In this document: piece by piece, positions 12,700 through 23,512 of the stretch
Layout of the letters: each line of letters starts with the position of its first letter
Numbering within the stretch: the first letter of the stretch is position 1
Notes under the pieces: model-generated
What the model was told of the DNA's origin: nothing
What the model saw: only the letters and a program-made list of their open reading frames with translations
The model's database searches: none
Program-made: the position numbers and the translations under genes
Assembly: GCA_026724425.1 (NCBI GenBank)
Contig: JAIUCV010000001.1
Span: 3,482,001-3,546,000, forward strand
Source of the DNA: Erythrophleum ivorense
Lineage: Eukaryota > Streptophyta > Magnoliopsida > Fabales > Fabaceae
Reading direction: 5' to 3'
DNA length: 64,000 nt

Positions 12700-13080
12700 T
12701 AAAAATACTATGTATTCTAATTATCACGCAATAGCCATTAATTATAGAACAGTATTTTATTAAATACTTCATGTTTAATTGCTTAAAATATTAATGTATT
12801 TAATAATTAGAGTGATGATATACTATATATGAGTCAAAAATTATCATAACCCTAATTATGATGCAATAATTACTAGATATATAATAATATATTATTAAAT
12901 AATTACTTAAAATATTAATTTATTTAATAATTAATAGTTATAAAAAGAATAAAATTATTTTTAAGTAATTAATAAGTTTAATTATAGTAATAAATCTATT
13001 AAAACAAGTAAAAAAATATTTTATATTTAATAATATTTAATTATTTTAATATCATAATTAAAATAGGTGGTGTGTATATA
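12700..13080 (-). repeat. Inverted copies of the 9400-9830 AT-rich unit
   Basis: The reverse complement of about 12860-13000 aligns well with 9661-9810 (aatagatttatta-tata, agttaatattttaag-like core, attattg-atcat). A second copy sits at about 12718-12810. Together with 9400-9830 it makes a 3.7-kb stretch bounded by inverted AT-rich arms. Confidence 0.55.
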
Positions 13081-13443
13081 GGTTCATATTATCATCTTTC
13101 TATCATTAATTCTATCTGTTTTGTCATCACATCATATTAAAATGTAAGTATATTTAAAGCTACCTGTTTAAAACGTGACATTGATATGAAACTATTTATT
13201 TTTTATTTTAAGTACCCCAAAAAAAAAAAAAACGTATGCACAAAGAAGCCCATTAACAGAACAAATGGTTCAATGAAATGGCAACATACAGTAATAAAAC
13301 CAGGAACTTAGAGAAAGGAAGACCATGCATATCTTACGGACAGGTTACAATTTAACTAAATATGAGTCTGCTAGCTATGTTGACTGAGAAGAGTAAAGAC
13401 TAATGTTGCTGAATCCATTCTCGCCATAAATCACAGTCTTACG
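13081..13443 (-). other. Flank / possible 3' UTR of the orphan exon
   Basis: 13230-13443 is notably less AT-rich than its surroundings and directly follows the stop codon of the minus-strand exon at 13444. This fits a 3' UTR. The rest is AT-rich with an A14 run near 13217. Confidence 0.4.
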
Positions 13444-13558
13444 CTATACAAATGCCGCCATATCTATCGCTTTCACTCTTATCTCAGACAAGCTATGATC
13501 AATTCCCATCTCATGGCTCTTCGTGTCAGGCTTGAAGAAGAATTTGTACACATAAACA
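13444..13558 (-). pseudogene. Orphan last exon of an unrecognised protein-coding gene
   Basis: Reading down from an AG acceptor at 13559-13560, 115 bases stay open to a TAG at 13444-13446. They encode about 38 residues: VYVYKFFFKPDTKSHEMG, then IDHSLSEIRVKAIDMAAFV. Base composition is coding-like (about 45% GC in an AT-rich region). I do not recognise the family. No upstream exon was found, and a MITE starts 33 bp beyond the acceptor. It may be a stranded fragment of a gene or the end of a gene with a very long intron. It could also be coincidence, though the length, splice site and composition argue against that. Confidence 0.4.
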
Positions 13559-13590
13559 CTGCCCATTCATTACACTAATGTTTGAAGCAC

Positions 13591-14115
13591 GACTAAAACG
13601 CTATTTTAGTCTTTTATAAATAAAGATTTTTTTAATTTAGTCTTATATAGAATTATTGTATTAATTTGGTCTCTAATAAAATAAGAATATTTCTTAATTC
13701 AGTTCCATATATAAATTTTTCTCTTAATTTAATCATTCATATATGAGTATCTCAGAGTTTGATTCTTTATAAATAAAATTATTATTAATAATATACTTAT
13801 GTCAATTATTATATATATGAAATTAATAAATGTAATGATATATAAAATCTTTTTTGATAAGTTATCACTCAGTCTTCATTATATAATAGTAAGTTAACAA
13901 AAAAACCTTATTAATAATAATTTTTTTTGTAGGGGATCAAATTAAAAGAAAAAATCTATATGTGACTATTTGAGGGACCAAATTGAAAAGGTATTTTTAC
14001 AGAGGTTAAATAAAAAAATGTCTCATTTATAAAGAATTAAATTAAAAAAATAATTTTATGAAGAACTAAATTAATAAATACCCAAACTTCAAAGGACCAA
14101 GATAAGGATTTAATC
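13591..14115. mobile_element. Long-inverted-repeat MITE, probably Mutator-like (525 bp)
   Basis: The left end (GACTAAAACGCTATTTTAGTC) and the reverse complement of the right end (GATTAAATCCTTATCTTGG) are similar. The similarity continues inward for well over 80 bp through ttaatttagt and taatttggtc words. Flanks are tttgaagcac (13581-13590) and tttaaagaac (14116-14125), 8 of 10 identical, as expected of a 9-10 bp Mutator-type target duplication that has aged. No coding capacity. Confidence 0.65.
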
Positions 14116-14235
14116 TTTAAAGAACATTAATAACTTCAAACAACATCCCATAAAAAAAGTGTTGCACAAAAAAATGTCACACATTTTATTGTGGGATCCC
14201 AATGAAATTGACAGGTTTCATGAAACCCTGATGCA

Positions 14236-14595
14236 AGTATTGGGGCTGCACATGTGTTTGGCATTATTCAGCCCAAGATTCGGCTCAGCCCAATTTGTGA
14301 TTGAATCAGATTGGACAAGATTAACTCAAGTCTTCTTTTCGTAAAAATTAAAAAATAACTCTAAATAATATTTTATATAAACTCTTGTAAAAATGTTATC
14401 CTTAAAAAAAAATTCATATAAATTTCTATAAAATTATATATTATTTTTGTAAAAAAAATTTATATAAATTTTTTAAAAGAATATATATATGACTAGGTTG
14501 GGCCCGATGGAGTCAAAACAAGTATTTTACCTCTAGGCTCAGCCCAATATGATTGAGTGGAGGGGCGAATTGTGTTTGGGTGCAGCTCTAGAACT
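14236..14595. mobile_element. Possible hAT-type MITE
   Basis: The start ttggggctgcacatgtg and the reverse complement of the end (ctagagctgcacccaaa) form imperfect inverted repeats. Inside are repeated 'cagccca' / 'tgggcccga' words typical of hAT MITEs. No matching 8-bp target duplication could be found, so boundaries are approximate. Confidence 0.4.
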
Positions 14596-16010
14596 GACCG
14601 CTGATACCAAATCCCCTAATAAATGATGGTTCGGCTTAAAATGACAGGCAATTCGCTTATCAGGGCATAGGAACAAGATGAGAAAAATAAAATTTGTAAA
14701 TAATTCACTCTTTTTATGGCAAAAGAGAATAATAATCCATAATCTGTGACTAAAATATAAAATACTGATATGATAAAATTTAATTACTCACTAAATTATT
14801 AAGAGCAATTTCATATATTATTTATACTTATGATATATATATATATATATAATATGCCAATAGTTTTTTCTTATTATTCCTTTGATTATATTAACTTTTA
14901 TATTTAAATCCGTTTGACAATCTATAATATTGACAGAAATAAAATGAAATAATTCTTGATCGGCATATTTCAATATCTAAAATACTGTCCCATTCATTTA
15001 AGAAAAAAATATGTAATTATTCTTAAAAATAAAGGAAAACAAAAGAAAAATTAAGCTAACTCATTCTCTTGTTATAAATGCTAGTGTTTTGGAGGATTAC
15101 TAAGAACATTTGCATTAGTAATGTTTATATAACGGATAATGCAAATCAACATCACGATGCATGAAGCAGAAGTGAGGTCACACTGCAATTTATTTTTGAA
15201 AATCACAGATTACCACAGCTTATTATTAGGGATTTCGAATTAGCGACCTATCCCAATATATTAGACTTAATTGCTGAACGGTTTTGTGCTTTGTTTTATA
15301 TAAAAAGATTGTTAAATTTTGAAGTTTAAAATGTAACAAAAAAATTAAACTCGTGCATTTAACATGATCACGTCTAATCACTAATAAGAGAAATTTTAGG
15401 CCACAATTTGCACACACATCTTATTGACAAAAATTTACAACGGCTAAATTATTTTCTATTTTATCTTTTTAATTCAATGATCATTGATGATTTGCAGAAT
15501 ATGGAAGCATTGCCTCACTATCTTTGAAAGAAATAAGAAAACTAGAAAAGCTCATCCTTAAAATGTGGGGGAAAAAGAAAAATGAAATGGAAGGCATTCT
15601 TTTGTTATAATGTTGTGTTTTGAGAGTTTTTTCGCATATGAAACAAAGAAATTCGAAAGATGTTATCATAAAACGGTCAGCATAGTTTTGGTATGAGACG
15701 CAAGTATAGCTATTTTTTTAACAATTTGGTTTCTTCTTCTTTTTCTTTCTCTTCTTCTTCTCCTCCTCCTCCTCCTCCTTATTCTTCTTCTTCTTTCTCT
15801 TCTCCTTCTCCTTCTCCTTCTTGTCCTTCTTCTCCTCCTCCTTCTCCTTCTTCTTCTCCTTCTCCTTCTCTTTTTTCTTTTAAATGAACATTTACGTACA
15901 ATAAGCGTAAAACATTTAGATCCAATAATAAATGAATAGTCGTAATTTTCTCGTTATTAAAAAGTAAATTAAATTAAAATTTTACTGATGCTTGATTTAT
16001 ATATTTAAAA
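14596..16010. other. AT-rich DNA with a vestige of a GRP 3' flank and a pyrimidine tract
   Basis: 15130-15205 (atgcaaatcaacatcac, gatgcatgaagcag, caatttatttttgaa) resembles the 3' flanks of both GRP copies (16620-16695, 38718-38795). It suggests a third, mostly lost copy. 15735-15880 is a TTC/CTC pyrimidine tract; the Ser/Pro-rich open frame across it is a by-product of the repeat. Confidence 0.5.
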
Positions 16011-16695
16011 TACAAATTTATTATCATTATTATTGGTATTGCAACAAAACAATCTAAATTATTCTCCTTGAATATCAAATCTAACAACTTCTAGGATTAG
16101 ATAAGATTCTTTGAGCAAATAAAAAAAAATCAGAAAACTAAGAAAAGTAAGACGAAAAAACTTGTCAATCTACTAATAAATAGAAAAATTTATTTCAAAT
16201 CTCCCATAAAAAACATATCTGAAGAGAATTATGAGTTAAAAAAAGCAAAAATAAAAAGAAAAGAGTAAGACAGAGCAAAGAAAAAAATGCTGCCTTAACT
16301 AGATATTGGTGACAATCTGAAAGCTGGAACTAATATCATCGAGAAAATTGACTACTATCCTAAAACGTATCAATTTCGGAATATAAAGCAGCGTGTACGT
16401 CATTATATTAGCCATTTCATGGCCATCATTTATGTTTCATGCAATGGCAAGGGCATGGCCATTCAAGACTCTTAGACTCTTTGAAACACTTATAATATTA
16501 AGAGCACGAAGAAACCTAACCCGGTGGTTGTTCAAACAAAATTTAAAAATAATATATTATAACAGAGTTATAATACTATCTCCAACATAACCAATTATTA
16601 ATATCTTATAAAGTATAATATTGCAAATCACCATAACCAATTACCATGCATACATGCATGAAGCAGGAGCTAAACTCACTGTAATTTATTTTTGA

Positions 16696-16752
16696 ATATA
16701 TATATATATATATATGTATCTCTCTCTCTTTCACACACACACACACACACAT
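16696..16752. repeat. Compound microsatellite (TA)n-(TC)n-(CA)n
   Basis: Three dinucleotide runs lie back to back in the 3' flank of GRP copy 1. Copy 2 has only a short degenerate TA stretch at the same place (about 38790). Confidence 0.95.
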
Positions 16753-17136
16753 AATGTATTTCATGTATCATCAGTTTAATGGAATCCCACTCGACTTGCA
16801 TGTTGGACTAGGGTTGGAGCCTCATTAACTTACCCAGAACCTCCTTTACTACCATATACACCGTAGGTACTTTCATTGCCACCTTCTCCACCACCACCAC
16901 CACATCCACCTCCATGATTTTTGCCACCATGATACTTAGACCCACTTTCGGACCCATATCCTGACCCGTGTTTTGAGCCTTATGATCTAGAGTCGCCACC
17001 TCCTCCACCACCACTTCCTCCACCACCTCTACAATTTTTACCACCACCAGATCCATACCCACTTTCGGATCCATATCTTGACCTATGTTCGAAGCCCTTG
17101 GATCCAGACTTGATGTCGCCTCCTCCACCTCCACCA

Positions 17137-17429
17137 TGTTGAAACTGATTCAAAATAGCATAGGTTACGTGTCTAATGTGTGGTTTACTTAGTCAGATTG
17201 TTTCCTTTAGTTTCGGTCATTTAGTTCCTAGCTTTTTGGTCAAGATTATTATTTTATTATTTTTTGTTATTCCCAGTAGACTAGTGGGCTTTCTTTTCAA
17301 ATATTCTGATGCTATTGAAGTTTATAAATTGTCATGAGTTAAATGAATAAATGTGTGTTCAGCTTTTAAACTTGTTCTATTCCGGTGCTCCCATCTTTTT
17401 TGTCTTTATTATATTACTTTCTGCCAACA
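17137..17429 (+). repeat. 5' LTR of the inserted Copia element
   Basis: 293 bp, TG...CA, about 93% identical to the 3' LTR by eye. It ends directly before tattttTGGTATCAGAGC. Promoter elements were not pinned down. Confidence 0.93.
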
Positions 17430-17435
17430 TATTTT

Positions 17436-17447
17436 TGGTATCAGAGC
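17436..17447 (+). promoter_or_regulatory. Primer-binding site (initiator tRNA-Met)
   Basis: TGGTATCAGAGC, the standard plant Copia primer site, 6 bp after the 5' LTR. Confidence 0.93.
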
Positions 17448-17681
17448 CATTATTTTTCTGGGGCCAGAAAGCATCATTTGCACTGCAGCAAATTTGTTTT
17501 CTTCTCAAGCTGAACGAGCTTAGCCCAATCTCGACTTAGAAGCAGAGAGACCTAAGCATTCACAGCACCCAGTTAATAGCACGGACAGATATAGTGGTGG
17601 AGAGCAGCAGACTTTCTACAGAGATAGAGCACCAAAACTACAGAAAGTAGAGTTTTTTTTATAGCCACATAGACGACATCC

Positions 17682-20600
17682 ATGGCAGTAAATGGTACGG
17701 TAACCTCCTTCCAACCTTTGATTCCACTTTTCAAATGTGAAAATTATGAATTTTGGAGCATCAAGATGAGGACTTTGTTTATATCCCAAGAGCTATGGGA
17801 TTTGGTGGAGTCTGGGTATAATGACCCAGATGATGAGAAAGCAGCTTCGCAACAACAAGAAGCGAGATGCAAAAGCTTTGTTCTTCCTTCAACAGGCAGT
17901 CATTGATGAGATTTTTCCCGCATTTCCTCTGCAACTACTTCGAAGGCAGCTTTGGCAGATTCTACAGATAGAGTTCCAAGGCTCCAAAAAGGTTATTACG
18001 GTAAAGCTTCAATCACTACGTAAGTCCTTTGAAACACTCCAAATGGGTCCTTCTGAATCTGTTCACACTTATCTATCTAGAGCTTCTGCTATTGCTTCTC
18101 AAATGAGGTCATATGGTGAACAAATTTCTGATCAGACTATAGTTTCAAAAATATTGCATAGTCTTACCCTTAAATTTGATCATGTGATTGCTACCATAGA
18201 TGAATCTAAAGATTTATCCATTTATTCTTTTGATGATTTAATGGGTTCTTTGCAAGCTCATGAAGACAAGATTAACAAATCTTTAGCATTGAATGAAGAG
18301 AAAGCCTTTCAGGTGAAAGGTGAATCCTCTAACAGAGATGGTTTTGGTGGCAATCGTGGTCGTGGTCGAGGTTGCAGTCGCGGTAGAGGTTGTGGAGGAC
18401 AATTTGATGAGCAAAGGCAGTACAAAAATGATGAGCAAAGGCAGTTTCAAAATAATCAAAGGCCTATTAAGTGCTACCATTGTGGCAAATTGAGTTATAA
18501 AGAAGCTGATTGCTGGGCTAAGCAGAAGAAAAATGCTGGTAATGAAGAGAAGCATGCTAATTTCATAGAAGAGGAAGAGAGTATGTTATTTATGGCCCAT
18601 TCTTACAAAAATGCTACTGATGATATTTGGTTTGTGGATAGTGGTTGTTCTAATCATATGACAGGGAATAAACCATCATTCAAAGAGTTTGATAACTCGC
18701 AAAAGTCTATAGTGCGACTGGGTGATAACAATGTGTATCATGTTGAAGGGAAAGGTATAGTTGCCACTAAGACAAGTGGTAATACTAAACTTTTGTCTGA
18801 TGTTCAGTTTGTTCTTGCTTTAACTTATAATTTATTGAGCATTGGGCAATTGATGGATAGTAGTTATAGAATTATGTTTGATGATGGTGTATGTACAATT
18901 CTAGATAAACAATCTGGTCATACTGTAGCCACTATTCCAAAGACTAGTAACAACATGTTCCCCCTTGATGTTTTCTCAGATGACTAATTCTGCCTTTGTT
19001 GTTAGTAAAATTGATGAGTCTAAATTATGGCATTTGTGTTATGGGCATTTGAATGAAAGTGGATTGAAGTTATTGAGTCAAAAGAATATGGTTATTGGGT
19101 TGTCTACAATTGAATATTTTGAATTTTGTGAATGGTGTGTCTTTGGTAAGCAAAGTTGGAAATCTTTTCCTGTTGGTAAATCTATAAGAGCTGATTGTTG
19201 TCTTCAATTAATGCATGCTGATTTATGTGGGCCCATGAATACAGAATCTCTTGGTGGAAATTAGTATTTTTTATTGTTTATTGATGATTATAGTCACATG
19301 AATTGGGTTTACTTGTTAAAATCTAAATTTGAAACTTTAGCCCATTTTAAGAAGTTTAAGGCCTTGGTAGAAAATGAAATTGGCAGTAACATCAAGTGCC
19401 TTCAGACTGACAGAGGAGGTAAGTTTACATTTACTGAATTTAATATTTTTTGTGAAGAATGTGACATTCACAGGCAGCTTATTGCACCATATACACCAGA
19501 GCAAAATGGTATTGTTGAAAGGAAAAATCAAACAGTGGTGGAGATGGCTAGGAGTTTGCTAAAAGCCAAAGGGCTTTCAAACTCTTTTTGGGTTGAAACA
19601 GTTGCAACGGCAGTATATCTTTTGAACTTTTCCCTTACAAAGGCTGTTATGAATAAAACTCCATATAAAGCATGGAAAGGTATGAAGCCTCGTGTAAGCC
19701 AGTTAAAAGTTTTTGGATGTATAGCCTATGCTTTAGTTAACTCTCAGTTTTGCAGTAAACTTGATGAAAAGTTTGAAAAATGCATTTTTATTGGTTATTG
19801 TATTCAGTCTAAAGTATATAGGCTATATAATCCTCTAAGTGGCAAAATTGTTGTTAGTAGAAATATGGAGTTCAATGAAGATGCAGCATGGAATTGGGAA
19901 AGTGCCCAAGTAAATGATTAAATTTCAATTCAAATTGATAATGTGGATGATTCTTTGCCTTTGAATCCAAGAAGTTCTTCATCTTCTTCTCCAAACAGTA
20001 GCTGTTCGTCTCTTAGAAGCACAATTTCTTCATCTAAAACTCCTCCAAGGAAATTTAAATCCTTGAAAGAAATTTATGAATCTAGTTCTTTTGCTTTATG
20101 TGTTTCAAATCCAATGTATTTTAAAGAAGCAGTACAAATGGAAGAATGGCGTAATGCTATGAATAAAGAAATGGCTGCAATCCAGAAAAATTAGACTTGG
20201 GATTTAGTAGATTTGCCTGAAGGAAAGAAAGCAATTGGGCTTAAATGGGTGTTCAGAACAAAGTATCATGCTAATGAAAGAATACAGAAGCATAAGGCGC
20301 GACTTGTAGCAAAGGGTTATGCTCAACAAAGAGGCATTGACTTTGAAGAGACATTCTCACCAGTAGCTCGTCTTAAAATTGTAAGAGTTTTGCTTACTTT
20401 AGTTGCTCATTTATCTCTTCCTATTTTTCAATTTGACGTAAAATCTGCTTTTTTGAATAGAGAATTAGAAGAGGAAGTTTATATTTCTCAACCTGAAGGT
20501 TTTCTTATAAAAGGCCATGAAAACAAAGTCTTTAAGTTGAGGAAAGCACTTTATGGGCTTAAGCAAGCTCCATGAGCATGGTATAGTAAGATTGATAGCT

Positions 20601-21640
20601 ATTTTGTTGAATGTGGATTTAAAAGAAGTGAAAATAAGCCCACTTTATATTTTAAGAGAAAGGGGGAGCATGATTTTTTGGTTGTTTGCCTTTATGTTGA
20701 TGATATGATTTATTTTGGGTCATGTGAATCTTTGTTAAAGAATTTTAAGTCTTTAATGATGAAGAAGTTTGAGATGATAGATTTTGGTTTGATGCACTAT
20801 TTTCTTGGGCTTGAGGTGAAACAAGGTGCAGATGGAATCTTTATTTCTCAGCAGAATTATGCAAGCAATTTGCTCAAGAGATTTAATATGTTGAATTGCA
20901 ATAAGGTCTCCACACCAATGAATTCAAATGAAAAATTGCAATCTGAAGATGGCATGGAGAAATGTGATCCTACCTATTTTCAAAGGTTGATTGGTGGATT
21001 GAATTATTTGAATCACACACACCCTGGCATTGCATTTTCTGTTAGTGTTTTATCCAGGTTTATGTATAATCCAACACATCATCACTTTGGAGCAGCTAAG
21101 AGAGTTTTGAGATATGTTGCTAGAACATCTAAGTTTGGGATTTGGTACTCCAAAGTATCAAATTTCAAATTATTTAGTTACACTGACAGTGATTGGGCAG
21201 GTTCTTTGGATGATAGAAAGAGCACTTCAGGCTATATTTTTAGCTTGGGGTCAAGAGCTGTCTCATGGAGTTCAAGGAAGCAATAAATTGTTGCATTGTC
21301 ATCTTCAGAGGCTGAATACATTGCTGCAACTACTACTGCATGTCAAGCTATGTGACTAAGAAGAATACTTGCTGATTTGGGCCAAAAACAAATTGATGCA
21401 ACTGAAATTCTATGTGATAACAAAGCTACTATTGCAATGACAAAGAATCCAGCCTTTCACAACAGGACAAAGCATATAGATATCCAGCATCACTTCATTC
21501 CTAGTCTGATGGCAAGTGGAGAAATTGTGCTAGAGTTTTGTAACACAAATGATTAAGTTGCTAATTTGTTTACTAAGTCTTTGTCACAGCTCAAGCATGA
21601 TTATTTTCAGTATCAACTTGGAGTATGTGATTTTGAATCA
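17682..21640 (+). pseudogene. Copia gag-pol polyprotein, disrupted
   Basis: Gag starts at ATG 17682 (MAVNGTVTSFQPLIP). A frameshift near 17860 moves to the frame used until 18987, and a second near 18970 moves to the frame used for the rest. Domains: a gag zinc knuckle at 18472-18513, where the His of CX2CX4HX4C reads Tyr; protease VDSGCSNH at 18634-18657; the GAG-pre-integrase CX2C (CEWC) near 19126; integrase with LQTDRGG and PEQNGIVERKN (19400-19530). Then come the RT palm YVDD (20693-20704) and RNase H DSDWAG and SSEAEY words (21180-21320). In-frame stops lie at 19262, 19919, 20192, 20573, 21284, 21353 and 21554. Most can be explained by single C-to-T or G-to-A changes. The RT catalytic motif is intact but the polyprotein cannot be made. 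Confidence 0.92.
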
Positions 21641-21648
21641 AAGGGGTA

Positions 21649-21940
21649 TGTTGAAACTGATTCAAAATAGTATGGGTCATGTGTCTAATGTGTGGTTTAC
21701 TTAGTCAGATTGTTTCCTTCAGTTTCGGTCATTTAGTTCCTAGCTTTTTGGTCAAGATTATTATTTTATTATTTTTGTTATTCCCAATAGATTAGTGGGT
21801 TTTCTTTTTAGATATTCTAATGCTATTGGAGTCTATAAATTGTCATAAGTTAAATGAATAAATGTGTGTTCACCTTTTAAACTTGTTCTGTTCCATTGCT
21901 CTCATCTTTTTTGTCTTTATTATATTACTTTCTGCCAACA
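21649..21940 (+). repeat. 3' LTR of the inserted Copia element
   Basis: 292 bp, preceded by the purine tract aaaggggta and followed at once by the CACCA duplication inside the GRP glycine-codon repeat. Confidence 0.93.
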
Positions 21941-22278
21941 CACCACCACCACCACCACCACCTCCTCCTTCTCTTACTCCACCATATCCATGGCCACTAC
22001 TAGACCCACGCCCAGACCAATGTCCACCACCACCATCATCCCCTTATCCACCTCCACCACCTCCCTCCTGCTTACTCCAACATATCATTTACCACCACTG
22101 GACCCATCGCCAAATGATGGCTTTTCTTTTTTTGATAATCTAGTAGCAAATACTAAGTCCAGAATTAGCAAAGCAGTGAACATAAACCCTATGACCTTGG
22201 AATTGGCCATCTCTACATACATAGCCAAAAGCTCAAACTCAATGTGGGATGAGGGGGACAATGAAATCATGAGAATAT

Positions 22279-22300
22279 GAGTTCCATATAAATAGGAAGC
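22279..22300 (-). promoter_or_regulatory. TATA box region of GRP copy 1
   Basis: On the minus strand, CCTATTTATATGGAACTCA lies about 75-90 bp upstream of the start codon at 22210, in the same place as the TATATATATGG box of copy 2. Confidence 0.5.
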
Positions 22301-22639
22301 TTTAGGTGCATTTTTTTTAAAAATATGTGTAGTTTGTCAATATTTGTCATGAGTTTCTCCAACGTAATTATTACAAGCAATTTTTTTTGAAGCAATCAAT
22401 TATAATACGATGATTAATAAAAAGAATGACTAAATTAACAATTTTATCTTTCGATCATTTCTCTTTGTCGTTTTTGTGATAATAAAAGTGTGAAGTAAGG
22501 GCGTCTATAAATAGTCATTGTAAAGCTAAATATTGAGTGTGTGAAAAGTCAGATAATATAATATTGTAGTAACTTCCTTTTGATATGTCACCTAATGCTA
22601 CTACTCTTTATAAATAGTCATTTTATTGTGGTTAGTGAT

Positions 22640-22700
22640 ATGCGGATCTCTACACATTTTCGTGTGTATGAATCTCTACACATTTTCGCGTGTATGAATT
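22640..22700. repeat. 27-bp tandem duplication
   Basis: Two adjacent near-copies of (g)aatctctacacattttcg-gtgtatg. It is absent from the matching place in duplicate 2, so it arose after the duplication or was lost there. Confidence 0.75.
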
Positions 22701-22900
22701 AATGCTGATAGTTATAGACTAACGCTTCTCCTATTACTTACTAGTAAGTATTTTTAGTTAGACATAAAAATTTAATTAATAGATTGTCATAATTATAAAT
22801 CTAAACGTACCAAAAATTAAGTCTTTTTGGTTAGACATAGAAATTTAAATTTTTTTTTTTGTTGATAGATAGTTAGACAAGAATCAATCACTGCCAAATT

Positions 22901-23512
22901 TGAAATTATGGTGGATTTCTATTTGTTTTAAGAATGTTTCTTTATAAATGAAAATTTATATTACAACAGGTAAATAATATTGTTGAGTAATAAAAAAATT
23001 TTTCATCCTTATATTATATATGGGAAATGATGAGGCCAATAATATGCATCCGGCATTTGTCAATATGTTCACACATAAAAATCCCTCTTCGTTTACTAAT
23101 TTACATCCTTTTTATTGTTTTAAAATTAATATGATTAATTTTTAAAAAAGATAAATATAAAATATGCGGGCCTACATTTAAATATGTAAAAGCAATAAGC
23201 TCTACAAGTTTATCTCTTTCTAAAATTAATGATGTCAATTTCAAAAAAAAAATTAGGAGAATCAATTTTGGCCCTCATGTTGGTTTGAGGGTATGCACAT
23301 GCCCCCCTCAATTTTTCAAAATTTGTATGTATATATTATTGAGTTTTGATATTATGCTTTTACATTCCTTAAAATTTTGCACTTACATATATATATATAT
23401 ATATATATATTTCTTTTTTGGTTATTTGACATTTTAACTTGAACTTAAGCCATAAATTTCTTTTGGTTCTTTTTCTTTATTTCTCTTTTTTTTTCTCCTT
23501 TTCTTGCTTTTT
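22901..23512. other. AT-rich spacer
   Basis: No gene recognised. It contains a (TA)n microsatellite at 23387-23410 and a T/C-rich run leading to the CACTA terminus. Confidence 0.5.

Larger units (their letters stand above)
17137..21940 (+). mobile_element. Ty1/Copia LTR retrotransposon inserted in GRP copy 1
   Basis: Structurally complete, 4804 bp. The LTRs are 17137-17429 (293 bp) and 21649-21940 (292 bp), both TGTTGAAACTG...CTGCCAACA. The primer-binding site TGGTATCAGAGC (17436-17447) is complementary to initiator tRNA-Met, and a purine-rich aaaggggta ends at 21648. The target duplication CACCA is at 17132-17136 and 21941-21945. Gag-pol order is gag, protease, integrase, RT, RNase H, which is diagnostic of Copia. 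I count about 19 substitutions between the LTRs by eye, nearly all transitions, so the insertion is not very recent. Coding capacity is lost. Confidence 0.95.
16830..22210 (-). pseudogene. GRP copy 1: glycine-rich secreted protein pseudogene split by Copia
   Basis: The N-terminal part reads down from ATG at 22210: a signal peptide MANSKVIGFMFTALLILDL, then SKKEKPSFGDGSSGGK, then TGA at about codon 42. A Gly-rich remainder follows in shifted frames down to 21946. The C-terminal part resumes at 17136 and reads GGGGGDIKSGSKG ... to TAA at 16830-16832, with a premature TAA at 16980-16982. Between the halves sits the 17137-21940 Copia element. The intact paralogue is at 38893-39336. A TATA-like box (TATTTATATG, minus strand) at about 22285-22295 is still present. 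At least two stops, a frame disturbance and the insertion make this a pseudogene. Confidence 0.85.
16010..22900 (-). repeat. Segmental duplicate 1 of the GRP locus (with Copia inserted)
   Basis: 16010-16800 matches 38110-38870 (for example ttggtattgcaacaaaacaa, atttatgtttcatgca, gcatacatgcatgaagca). 21946-22760 matches about 39050-39920 (for example tacgatgattaat-aaaag, ctataaatagtcattgtaaa, agataatataatattgtag). Within this block, 17137-21940 is a later Copia insertion that copy 2 lacks. Confidence 0.8.

Noticed and set aside
15693..15887. 64-residue Ser/Pro-rich open frame
   Set aside because: Produced by a TTC/CTC pyrimidine tract; no start context or domain.
16808..17137. 109-residue minus-strand frame in GRP copy 1
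   Set aside because: Its start codon uses the first base of the Copia LTR and its frame is shifted from the glycine-rich reading.
18283..18555. 90-residue frame antisense to Copia gag
   Set aside because: Overlaps a clear gag domain on the other strand.
21862..22280. Plus-strand Thr/Pro-rich frames after the Copia 3' LTR
   Set aside because: Opposite-strand shadows of the GRP N-terminal half.
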